Below, piece after piece: positions 1 to 5,582 of a DNA stretch of 7,691 nt. Within the stretch, counting starts at the first letter, position 1, and each line of letters begins with the position of its first letter. Source of the DNA: Prevotella sp. (GTDB taxonomy: Bacteria; Bacteroidota; Bacteroidia; Bacteroidales; Bacteroidaceae); NCBI GenBank assembly GCA_017442765.1, contig JAFRZC010000090.1:1-7691 (forward strand), written 5' to 3'. The position numbers and the translations under genes are program-made. The notes beneath the pieces were generated by a model. That model had not been told where the DNA came from. It saw only the letters and a list, made by a program, of their open reading frames with translations, and did not search any database.

Positions 1-800
1 GACAAGTGCCGGCGCCAGAGAAAGTTCAGGCGGTCGAACCTGTCGTGCAGCCCGTAGCCTCGGTGGGCAACAATCAGCCGCTCGTGTTCGTTGACGGCAA
101 GGAGGTCAGTCAGGAGATGCTCAAGAGTCTCAACCCCGAACAGATTGAGGCCATGACTGTGTTGAAGGACAAGGAGGCAACGGCTCTCTACGGTGAGAGA
201 GGTAAGAATGGTGTCATCCTCGTCACGCTGAAGAAAGAACAGCAACCCGCCTCCGAAAGCGACATTTCGCTTGTGTTCATCGATGGCAAGGAGGTTAGTA
301 GGGAAAAGTTGAAGCATCTCGACTCCGAACAGATTGAGACCGTGACCGTGCTGAAGGACAAGGAGTCAACGGCTGCCTATGGTGAGAAGGGCAAGAACGG
401 TGTCATGCTCATCACGCTGAAGAAAGAGCAGCAGCCTGATGCCTCCAACGCGCCTGTTGCGAAGTTGCCGCAGGGACAAGACCCTGTCTATGAGGTGTGC
501 GAGGTGCTGCCGGAGTTCCCCGGTGGAATGTCCGAGATGATGAAGTTCGTGCAAGAAAATATGAAATACCCACAGGAGGCACATGCAAACGGTGTCCAGG
601 GTAGGGTAATTGTCAACTATATCGTTGAGAAAGACGGCTCGCTCTCTAATATCCATGTGGTACGGTCGGTAGATCCGTTGCTCGATGCCGAGGCACTGCG
701 AGTGGTCAGCCTGATGCCGAAGTGGAAACCCGGAAAACAGGACGGCAAGCCTGTACGTGTGAAGTTTACCATTCCTATCACGTTCAAGTTACAAGGTTAG
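1..800 (+). CDS. C-terminal part of a TonB_C protein with two plug-like modules (probably an M56/BlaR1-type peptidase), 5' end outside the window
   Basis: The reading frame is open to the left edge, and the first possible start (GTG at 6) lies in a Pro/Val-rich linker, so I read this as a truncated gene. Numbered from that GTG, residues 26-80 and 89-143 are two copies of a module resembling the plug-domain motif of TonB-dependent receptors (VDGKEVS, then VLKDKEATALYG, then GKNGVILVTLKK). Residues about 158-263 match a TonB C-terminal domain: EFPGG, the YP..A...GVQGRV core, DG, RSVDPLLDAEA and MPKWKPG. In Bacteroidetes this arrangement is common at the C-terminus of inner-membrane M56 (BlaR1/MecR1-like) metallopeptidases, usually next to a BlaI-type repressor. 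Neither the peptidase domain nor a repressor is visible here, so that identity is inferred. A stand-alone TonB-like energy transducer is the alternative. The TAG stop is at 798-800, followed 20 bp later by a terminator. Confidence 0.8.
   Translation, partial: QVPAPEKVQAVEPVVQPVASVGNNQPLVFVDGKEVSQEMLKSLNPEQIEAMTVLKDKEATALYGERGKNGVILVTLKKEQQPASESDISLVFIDGKEVSREKLKHLDSEQIETVTVLKDKESTAAYGEKGKNGVMLITLKKEQQPDASNAPVAKLPQGQDPVYEVCEVLPEFPGGMSEMMKFVQENMKYPQEAHANGVQGRVIVNYIVEKDGSLSNIHVVRSVDPLLDAEALRVVSLMPKWKPGKQDGKPVRVKFTIPITFKLQG
81..434 (+). repeat. Tandem in-frame duplication of a 55-residue plug-like module
   Basis: Two copies, 81-245 and 270-434, encode 55 residues each with no insertion or deletion. 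They are separated by an 8-residue linker (PASESDIS). By hand alignment 42 of 55 residues are identical, and most differences are conservative (V/I, R/K, A/S). Both copies end in TLKKEQQ. This is an internal gene duplication that has diverged under constraint on the VDGKEVS, VLKDKE and GKNGV motifs. Confidence 0.9.
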
Positions 801-819
801 CACTGGCAAACCCAATTTC

Positions 820-858
820 CGTTGGCAGGGTCGTCATGACTCTGCCAACGATTTTTTT
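820..858 (+). terminator. Intrinsic terminator after the TonB_C gene
   Basis: A 13-bp stem with a single G-T wobble (820-832 with 838-850; core CGTTGGCAG / CTGCCAACG) closes a 5-nt loop, GTCAT. It is followed by A and seven T residues (852-858). The stop codon is 20 bp upstream. This is a textbook Rho-independent terminator and separates this gene from the promoter at 889-918. Confidence 0.93.
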
Positions 859-888
859 GTTGTACGGAAAAAATCTTCAGACGATGGA

Positions 889-918
889 TTGTGATTTCGG
901 AATTTTTATATACTTTTG
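889..918 (+). promoter_or_regulatory. Bacteroidetes-type promoter of the secreted protein gene
   Basis: The -7 element TACTTTTG (911-918) matches TAnnTTTG exactly. A TTG at 889-891 stands at the -33 position with the usual 19-bp spacer. Transcription should start near 922-926, giving a leader of about 30 nt before the ATG at 956. The leader holds a tandem 9-mer, AAACCCATA (925-933 and 934-942), and no Shine-Dalgarno sequence. Confidence 0.8.
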
Positions 919-955
919 TGGCAGAAACCCATAAAACCCATAAAAACGAAATGCT

Positions 956-1549
956 ATGAAGAGAATCACGATTGCCTTGTTCGCCTTTTTGGCAATGGCG
1001 CAGACGGCAGGAGCGCAGGATGCCATTGAGAACATACGCGAGCGATATGCCGGAGTGAAGGAGATGATTGCACGGATGGAGCCCGAGCAGGGCTGGCCGC
1101 CGGAGTACTATCACCTGAAGGTGGTGCAGAACCTGCCCGGCACCGGCTATCACGAGGAAAATGTGCGCATGTACTTCGGCGATGAAGAGGTCGATGAGAT
1201 CTATCCGCCCCACAAGCTCTATTTCGTCTCGTCGAAGTACAACTTTGCCGCCCGCGAGTTCTACGAGGAATATCTTTTCGACGATGACGGCCGGCTCATC
1301 TTCATCTATGCCCTCGCCCCCGATGCCGTTGATGAAAAGGAGAGCGAGCTACGCTTCTATCTTGCAGGTGGCAACCTGATAAAGACCCTCGTCAAGAACC
1401 GCCCTTGGGGCAGCGACGACCCTTTCAAGGAAACATATTCAGGGAAATTCTGCCCTCAGAACTATAAGCCGTTCTACCAGGCTTGCATTCAATGTGCCGC
1501 CAAGTTCAAGCACCTTTTCAAAGCCATCGATAACAGCACCTATAAATAA
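956..1549 (+). CDS. Secreted protein of unknown function with a C-terminal CxxC
   Basis: This 197-aa protein is not recognised as a named family. Residues 1-20 form a clear Sec signal peptide (KR, hydrophobic core, cleavage probably after AGA and before QDAIENI). There is no lipobox cysteine, so the mature protein of about 177 aa is probably periplasmic or secreted. The mature part is rich in acidic and aromatic residues, with segments such as PPEYYHLKV, NLPGTGYHEE, DEIYPPHKLYFV and FYEEYLFDDDGRLIFIYA. The last two read as alternating beta strands, suggesting a compact beta-rich fold (inference). Three cysteines lie near the C-terminus: C166 and the pair C177/C180 (CIQC). No catalytic signature is visible. 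The ATG at 956 is chosen because it begins the signal peptide; an ATG at 951 reads only M-L-stop. The gene stands alone, with a terminator and promoter before it and a convergent gene after it. Confidence 0.85.
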   Translation: MKRITIALFAFLAMAQTAGAQDAIENIRERYAGVKEMIARMEPEQGWPPEYYHLKVVQNLPGTGYHEENVRMYFGDEEVDEIYPPHKLYFVSSKYNFAAREFYEEYLFDDDGRLIFIYALAPDAVDEKESELRFYLAGGNLIKTLVKNRPWGSDDPFKETYSGKFCPQNYKPFYQACIQCAAKFKHLFKAIDNSTYK

Positions 1550-1574
1550 CTAACTCAACTTTGGAAGTTCTCTT

Positions 1575-1605
1575 TACCACGAATTTCACTTATATTCTTG
1601 TGGTA
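1575..1605. other. Inverted repeat between convergent genes, overlapping the oxidoreductase stop codon
   Basis: TACCAC (1575-1580) pairs with GTGGTA (1600-1605), and the stem extends by a G-T and an A-T pair. It lies between the 3' ends of the convergent genes, and the minus-strand stop (1590-1592) sits in its loop. Neither strand has a T-tract after the stem, so a standard intrinsic terminator is doubtful. It could still act as a shared 3'-end structure. Confidence 0.4.
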
Positions 1606-2567
1606 GATGAAAGGCTCAATACCCGCGCGACATCATGTGCGATGGTGAGGTAGTGGAGCATCTGCTCATAGTCACCTTTCCGGTAGATGTCCGTGAAATG
1701 CAGGAATTCCTCTTTCATCCGATGGGTGTGCCGCTCCAGGTCCACGCGCACGTCGCCGTCCGTTGTGTGCAGTTCGATGTTGCGGAACTGGTTGGGCGCA
1801 CCGTTCATGCGCAGCCAGCCCCGTTCGCCCTGGATGGTGCAATAGCCCGGGCTTCCCGAGTCTTTCGCGCCGCTGCACTCGGCCACAAAGCCGTCGTACT
1901 GCATGATGAGAATACCCGACGTGTCCACTCCGTTGAAGCCGATGTTCGGGTAATAGGCTGACGACTTCGGCATACTGAACAGCCCCACGACGAAATTCAC
2001 GTTATAGACGTTGATGTCGTAGAGTGCGCCCCCTGCCATCGCGGGGTCGAAAGCCGGAGCAACATCGCCAGATAGGTAGCGGTCGTAGCGACTGGAGTAT
2101 TGCGAATAGTTGCAAGTCACCAGCCTCACCTGCCCGATGTCCTTCAGATGTTCGGTGACGTACTTGAAATTCGGCGAGTGGAGCAGCGTCACCGCCTCAA
2201 AGAGATACAAGCCTCTCTCCACTGCCAGCGCGGCCAGCTCCGCCACCTCGCCCGCCGTCGGACACATGGGCTTCTCCACAATCACATGCTTGCCTGCCAG
2301 CAATGCCGCACGGCACATCTCGAAATGAGCCGTGTTCACCACGGCGACATAGACAAAATCAATCGTCTCGTCGCGCAACAGCTCCGCATAGTCTATATAA
2401 ACCCTCCCGATGCCATATTGCCCGGCAAGCTGCTCGCCCTTCTCCCTGCTGTGCGGCCGCGCATAAATGGCCGCGAGTTCTACCTCCGGAATCCCGCTGA
2501 GTATGGGCAATGCCTCATTCACAATCTTCCCTGTCCCAACGACAGCCAAATGAATTTTATCCATCAT
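1590..2567 (-). CDS. Gfo/Idh/MocA family NAD(P)-dependent oxidoreductase
   Basis: This is a complete cytosolic protein of 325 aa, a normal length for the family. The N-terminal Rossmann fold shows the nucleotide-binding GTGKI (residues 11-15) after a hydrophobic beta strand. The conserved EKP follows at 98-100 (GKHVIVEKP), where the lysine is the usual catalytic residue. The C-terminal half carries GGALYDINVYN (179-189), the substrate-side motif, with D184 and Y188 probably near the active site. Known members oxidise or epimerise sugars, inositols or related polyols with NAD(P); the substrate here cannot be read from sequence. The sub-type with FEAVTLLHSPNFK and CNYSQYSSRYD is one I associate with unassigned Firmicutes and Bacteroidetes members. 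The ATG at 2567 is preferred; a TTG at 2576 would add three residues (M-I-T). The gene lies 19 bp after the GH3 stop on the same strand, so co-transcription is likely. Confidence 0.92.
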   Translation of the reverse strand: MMDKIHLAVVGTGKIVNEALPILSGIPEVELAAIYARPHSREKGEQLAGQYGIGRVYIDYAELLRDETIDFVYVAVVNTAHFEMCRAALLAGKHVIVEKPMCPTAGEVAELAALAVERGLYLFEAVTLLHSPNFKYVTEHLKDIGQVRLVTCNYSQYSSRYDRYLSGDVAPAFDPAMAGGALYDINVYNVNFVVGLFSMPKSSAYYPNIGFNGVDTSGILIMQYDGFVAECSGAKDSGSPGYCTIQGERGWLRMNGAPNQFRNIELHTTDGDVRVDLERHTHRMKEEFLHFTDIYRKGDYEQMLHYLTIAHDVARVLSLSSTTRI

Positions 2568-2586
2568 AGTTATCAATTGCCAATTT

Positions 2587-4851
2587 TCAATGAATCGTCA
2601 GTGTGGCGGTCTGCACCTCGCGACTGTTGGGACCAACCATAATTTGGAACTCGCCGGGTTCAACCGTCCATTTCAAATCCTGACCATAGAAGCCAAGCAG
2701 ATCACGGTCAACAACAAATTGCACATCGCGTCGCTCTCCTACCTTCAGGTGAACACGCTCAAAGCCTTTGAGCTCTTTCACAGGCCGCGACACAGAAGCC
2801 ACCAAGTCGCGAATGTAAAGTTGAACCACCTCATCGGCATCACGGCTGCCCGTGTTCTCCACCGTTACCGTGACCACAACAGGCTCGTCGTCCATCGTCG
2901 GCGACGACAGGCGCAGGTTGCTATAGGCAAATGTGGTGTAGCTCATCCCGTAGCCAAACGGATAAAGCGGATCATTGCGCACGTCGAGGTAGTTGCTCTG
3001 GTACTTAAAGAAGCGGTTGGTACCTTCGGGAACCGGACGGCCTGTGTTCAAGTGGTTATAGTAGAGCGGCTCCTGACCAGTGGCCTGCGGCATCGACATG
3101 GTGAGCTTGCCCGAGGGGACCTTGTCGCCAAAGACCACATCGCAGATGGCATCGGCAGCCTCGGAACCGCCAAACCATACATTCATGATGGCAGGCACAT
3201 GCTCACTCTCCCATTTCATCACCGTCGGACGACCCGAGAAGTTGAGCAGCACAACAGGCTTGCCCGTAGCGACGAGCTCACGCAGCAACGCCATCTGCAC
3301 ATCGGGCAGCGTAAGGTCACTACGACTGGCACACTCGCCGCTCATGTCGGCGCACTCGCCCATTGCCGCCACAATCACATCGGCATCGGCGGCAACCCGC
3401 AAGGCCTCTGCCCGTGCCTGTCCGTCATCAACACGCGGAATGGTCTTGCCAAACTCGGCGGCAACCTGCAAGGCTTCGTCAGCCACGATGTTGCAGCCTT
3501 GTGCATAAAGCAACTCGGCCTTTCCATCCAAAGCACGCTCAAAACCTTCTTTCAACGTGGCATATTTCTCTGGCGTATAAGCCACACACCATGTTCCGGC
3601 CAGATTAGCGCGTGTATTGGCCAATGGGCCGATGAGCGCAATCTTTCCCTCTTTCTGCAGGGGCAACAGCTGGTTGTCGTTTTTCAGCAACACGAAGGTC
3701 TCAGCGGCAATGTTGCGGGCCGACATACGGTTCTCTTCCGTGTAAAGGTCGGTCTTGCTGCGCTTCACGTCACAGTATTTATAGGGATTGGCGAAAAGTC
3801 CCAGCTTATACTTGGCCTCAAGCACACGGCGACATGCCTGGTTGATGGCCTCAAGCGTAACCTTCCCCTCGCTGAGGCTTTTTTCGAGTGTACCCACAAA
3901 CCCCTGCGAGCACATATCCATGTCGGTGCCGGCCATCAGAGCCTGTGCCGCTGCCTGCTGAACATCTTTGCTGACCCCATGGTTCAGCATCTCGGTAATC
4001 GACGCATAGTCGGTCATCATCAGTCCCTTGTAGCCCCACTCGTCGCGCAACAGGTCGGTCATCAGCCACTTGTTGGCCGTAGCCGGAACGCCATCGACAA
4101 CATTGAACGACGACATGATGCTGCCCGAACCGGCATCGCAGGCGGCCTTGTATGGCGGCAGATACTCGTTATACATGCGCACACGGCTCATATCGACAGT
4201 GTTATAGTCGCGTCCCGACTCAGCAGCGCCATAGAGCGCAAAATGCTTCACACAGGCCATGATATTATCCTTCTGGCTATAGTCGCCCTGATAGCCGCGC
4301 ACCATCGCCTCGGCGATGCGCGAGCCGAGGTATGGGTCTTCGCCGTTGCCCTCACTGTAGCGACCCCAACGGGCATCGCGCGTCACATCGACCATCGGCG
4401 AGAACGTCAGGTTGATACCGTCGGCACTTGCCTCTTTAGCGGCAATGCGGGCACTCTGCTCTACCGCCGCCATGTCCCATGAACAAGAGAGTGCCAGCGG
4501 AATGGGGAAGATGGTCTCGTAGCCGTGGATGACATCCATGCCCACGATGAGCGGGATGCCCAGCCGGCTTTTCTTCACGGCAATCTCCTGCAGGGCCTTG
4601 ATCTTGTCGATGCCTTTGATGTTGAAAATGCCGCCCATGTTTCCTCGGGCGATGTCGCCGCCTACCTGCGTGTCCATCGCACCGCCGGTGGTGATGTCGC
4701 CGGCAACCATCAGGTTAAGCTGGCCGATCTTCTCCTGTAGTGTCATTTTCGCCATCAGGTCGTCAACAAACTCTTTCATCGGCTTCTTTTGTGCAAAGGC
4801 AACAATGGCCAATGCCCACACAACGCATGTTAATATAGCTCTTCGTCTCAT
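2587..4851 (-). CDS. bglX: Glycoside hydrolase family 3 beta-glucosidase (BglX-like), periplasmic
   Basis: This 754-aa enzyme has the length and three-domain layout of BglX. Residues 1-20 (MRRRAILTCVVWALAIVAFA) are a Sec signal peptide, followed by QKKP. The GH3 N-terminal barrel shows GMDVIHGYETIFP (104-116), SPMVDVTRDARWGR (151-164), EGNGEDPYLG, VKHF (201-204) and MTDY with the expected nucleophile D281. The second domain contains the FVLLKN motif, GECASRSDLTLP with the probable general acid/base Glu, and GDKVPSGKLTMSMP. A fibronectin III-like domain closes the protein (VVVTVTVENTGSRDADEVVQLYI, then VSRPVKELKGF). The reaction is hydrolysis of terminal beta-linked glucose from oligosaccharides or glycosides; some GH3 members prefer xylose or other sugars, so specificity is uncertain. 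I chose the ATG at 4851 because it begins a clean signal peptide; an in-frame ATG at 4893 would put 14 polar residues before it. The gene has its own promoter and probably shares its transcript with the oxidoreductase. No SusC/SusD pair is in the window. Confidence 0.95.
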   Translation of the reverse strand: MRRRAILTCVVWALAIVAFAQKKPMKEFVDDLMAKMTLQEKIGQLNLMVAGDITTGGAMDTQVGGDIARGNMGGIFNIKGIDKIKALQEIAVKKSRLGIPLIVGMDVIHGYETIFPIPLALSCSWDMAAVEQSARIAAKEASADGINLTFSPMVDVTRDARWGRYSEGNGEDPYLGSRIAEAMVRGYQGDYSQKDNIMACVKHFALYGAAESGRDYNTVDMSRVRMYNEYLPPYKAACDAGSGSIMSSFNVVDGVPATANKWLMTDLLRDEWGYKGLMMTDYASITEMLNHGVSKDVQQAAAQALMAGTDMDMCSQGFVGTLEKSLSEGKVTLEAINQACRRVLEAKYKLGLFANPYKYCDVKRSKTDLYTEENRMSARNIAAETFVLLKNDNQLLPLQKEGKIALIGPLANTRANLAGTWCVAYTPEKYATLKEGFERALDGKAELLYAQGCNIVADEALQVAAEFGKTIPRVDDGQARAEALRVAADADVIVAAMGECADMSGECASRSDLTLPDVQMALLRELVATGKPVVLLNFSGRPTVMKWESEHVPAIMNVWFGGSEAADAICDVVFGDKVPSGKLTMSMPQATGQEPLYYNHLNTGRPVPEGTNRFFKYQSNYLDVRNDPLYPFGYGMSYTTFAYSNLRLSSPTMDDEPVVVTVTVENTGSRDADEVVQLYIRDLVASVSRPVKELKGFERVHLKVGERRDVQFVVDRDLLGFYGQDLKWTVEPGEFQIMVGPNSREVQTATLTIH

Positions 4852-4930
4852 AGGCTTAAAGTTTGTAATAAGCATTTGCCCGTCCTGCGACATTGCTCCT
4901 ATGTCTCATAGTTTCTTTCTTCCCAGACTG

Positions 4931-4960
4931 CAAAGCTAATAAAAAAAGTTCGAATGACAG
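4931..4960 (-). promoter_or_regulatory. Probable promoter of the GH3 gene
   Basis: On the minus strand TAGCTTTG (4938 to 4931) matches the -7 consensus TAnnTTTG. At the proper 19-bp distance the -33 position reads CTG (4960-4958) instead of TTG, so that box is weak. A start near 4923-4927 leaves a leader of about 75 nt. Within the leader is a small perfect inverted repeat, CTATG-AGA-CATAG (4899-4911), a possible operator or hairpin. Confidence 0.6.
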
Positions 4961-5081
4961 CATGTTTATTGATGGGAAACTCCTACCTGAATGTAACCCT
5001 TAGAAAATTTTACACTGTTTAACAATCGGTCGATTCTTTTTAACGTCATTTTTGGCGATTTCTCAAAGAAAAAATCTGTGG

Positions 5082-5096
5082 TTGCGAATATCGCAA
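5082..5096. repeat. Perfect inverted repeat TTGCGA-ATA-TCGCAA
   Basis: A 6-bp perfect inverted repeat has a 3-bp spacer. It shares the half-site TTGCG with the inverted repeat at 5467-5482, so the two may be sites for the same dimeric DNA-binding protein (inference). Confidence 0.5.
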
Positions 5097-5179
5097 GCAT
5101 TCGTGTGCAATTGGTTAGCCCCCTAAATTAGAAGGTTGGGGGTCTTCCGATGTGCAAGTGTGCAACTTTTTACCGATGA

Positions 5180-5204
5180 TAACCGCCCCTAACCCTCAGT
5201 AACC
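5180..5204 (+). repeat. Three TAACC direct repeats in 10-bp phase
   Basis: TAACC occurs at 5180-5184, 5190-5194 and 5200-5204, with exact 10-bp periodicity. That puts the copies on the same face of the helix, as in tandem response-regulator sites. The binding protein is unknown. Confidence 0.6.
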
Positions 5205-5244
5205 TTTCAATTTTTTTGTAAAAAAGGTAAACTTTGTGCCCGAT

Positions 5245-5280
5245 AAAGTTATGTTTTATGGGGCATAAACCATAACTTTG
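5245..5280 (+). promoter_or_regulatory. 35-bp near-perfect palindrome overlapping a TAnnTTTG promoter element
   Basis: AAAGTTATG (5245-5253) pairs with CATAACTTT (5271-5279). After one T-C mismatch the stem continues with TTTATG/CATAAA (6 bp) around a GGG loop. The right arm plus the next base forms TAACTTTG (5273-5280), an exact -7 element on the plus strand. At 19 bp upstream there is only TATG, so the -33 box is poor. No gene follows on the plus strand. It could be an autoregulated promoter, a hairpin RNA or a repeat. Confidence 0.45.
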
Positions 5281-5331
5281 CGAGAAAAAACATATATCTT
5301 TTTTGAAAACGACCCTCACTTTTGCCCAAAA

Positions 5332-5457
5332 TCACCTTTTTCGTTCTCCAGAATGAAGGTAGAAGTCAACAGAATCCGTTAACATTTCCTCTCTCCATTT
5401 AAGATAAGTTAACGGTTCTCGAATCTTACGTAAATGCACACAGAATCTTCTTCTCAT
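5332..5457 (-). CDS. Possible 41-aa small protein (weakly supported)
   Basis: An ATG at 5457 opens a 41-codon frame to a TGA at 5332. The product begins MRRRFCVHLRKIREPL and ends DFYLHSGERKR, and is strongly basic. A stop codon precedes the ATG directly. There is no clear Shine-Dalgarno sequence and no matching promoter, although an internal in-frame ATG at 5385 has GGAG seven bases upstream. The CCGTTAAC/GTTAACGG pair (5376-5415) lies inside it. A frame of this length can arise by chance in a tract of this size. If the surrounding sequence is a dispersed repeat, this may be what has been annotated there. Confidence 0.2.
   Translation of the reverse strand: MRRRFCVHLRKIREPLTYLKWREEMLTDSVDFYLHSGERKR
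5376..5415. repeat. Inverted repeat CCGTTAAC ... GTTAACGG
   Basis: The 8-bp arms (5376-5383 and 5408-5415) are perfect inverse complements. They extend by AGAA/TTCT past a single bulged T and are separated by 24 nt. Each arm contains the palindrome GTTAAC, 30 bp apart. There is no T-tract on either side, so it is not a terminator. Confidence 0.5.
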
Positions 5458-5466
5458 TTACTTTTT

Positions 5467-5482
5467 TTGCGTAAATACGCAA
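5467..5482. repeat. Perfect inverted repeat TTGCGTA-AA-TACGCAA
   Basis: Arms of 7 bp are separated by 2 bp. A further TTTTTTGCGT (5497-5506) repeats the left flank and arm (5463-5472) at a distance of 34 bp. It resembles an operator for a dimeric regulator; no regulator gene is in the window. Confidence 0.5.
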
Positions 5483-5582
5483 TTTCTGCTTGCAGATTTT
5501 TTGCGTTTACAGCAAATAGATTGGGGGGCATTAGTTTTAAAATGTATCGATTTCGGGGGAAGTAATTGGCACAACAAGAGAA

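Larger units (their letters stand above)
4961..5582. other. AT-rich intergenic tract dense in short inverted and direct repeats, no convincing gene
   Basis: About 620 bp lie between the GH3 promoter and the DUF2795 terminator. Stop codons are frequent, and I see no protein-like frame longer than about 40 codons that is independent of the neighbouring gene. The tract holds AATCG-GT-CGATT (5024-5035), TTGCGA-ATA-TCGCAA (5082-5096), three TGTGCAA copies (5104, 5151, 5159), a CCCCC/GGGGG stem (5119-5142), three TAACC in 10-bp phase (5180-5204), a long palindrome (5245-5279), a CCGTTAAC/GTTAACGG pair (5376-5415) and TTGCGTA-AA-TACGCAA (5467-5482). It could be a regulatory region, a non-coding RNA locus, or a dispersed intergenic repeat of this lineage. 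The sequence alone does not decide between these. Confidence 0.6.

Noticed and set aside
2590..4482. A 630-codon open frame on the plus strand, antisense to the GH3 gene
   Set aside because: Its triplets are in register with the GH3 codons, so it stays open only because the GH3 gene avoids TTA, CTA and TCA codons over this stretch. The translation has no recognisable domain, while the minus strand encodes a complete GH3 enzyme.
5376..5415. CCGTTAAC/GTTAACGG pair as ends of an invertible promoter or a terminator
   Set aside because: Only 24 bp lie between the arms, with no promoter element inside and no T-tract outside.
4961..5582. Replication origin in the gene-free tract
   Set aside because: No clear DnaA box (TTATNCACA) was seen, and no dnaA, dnaN or plasmid replication gene is nearby.
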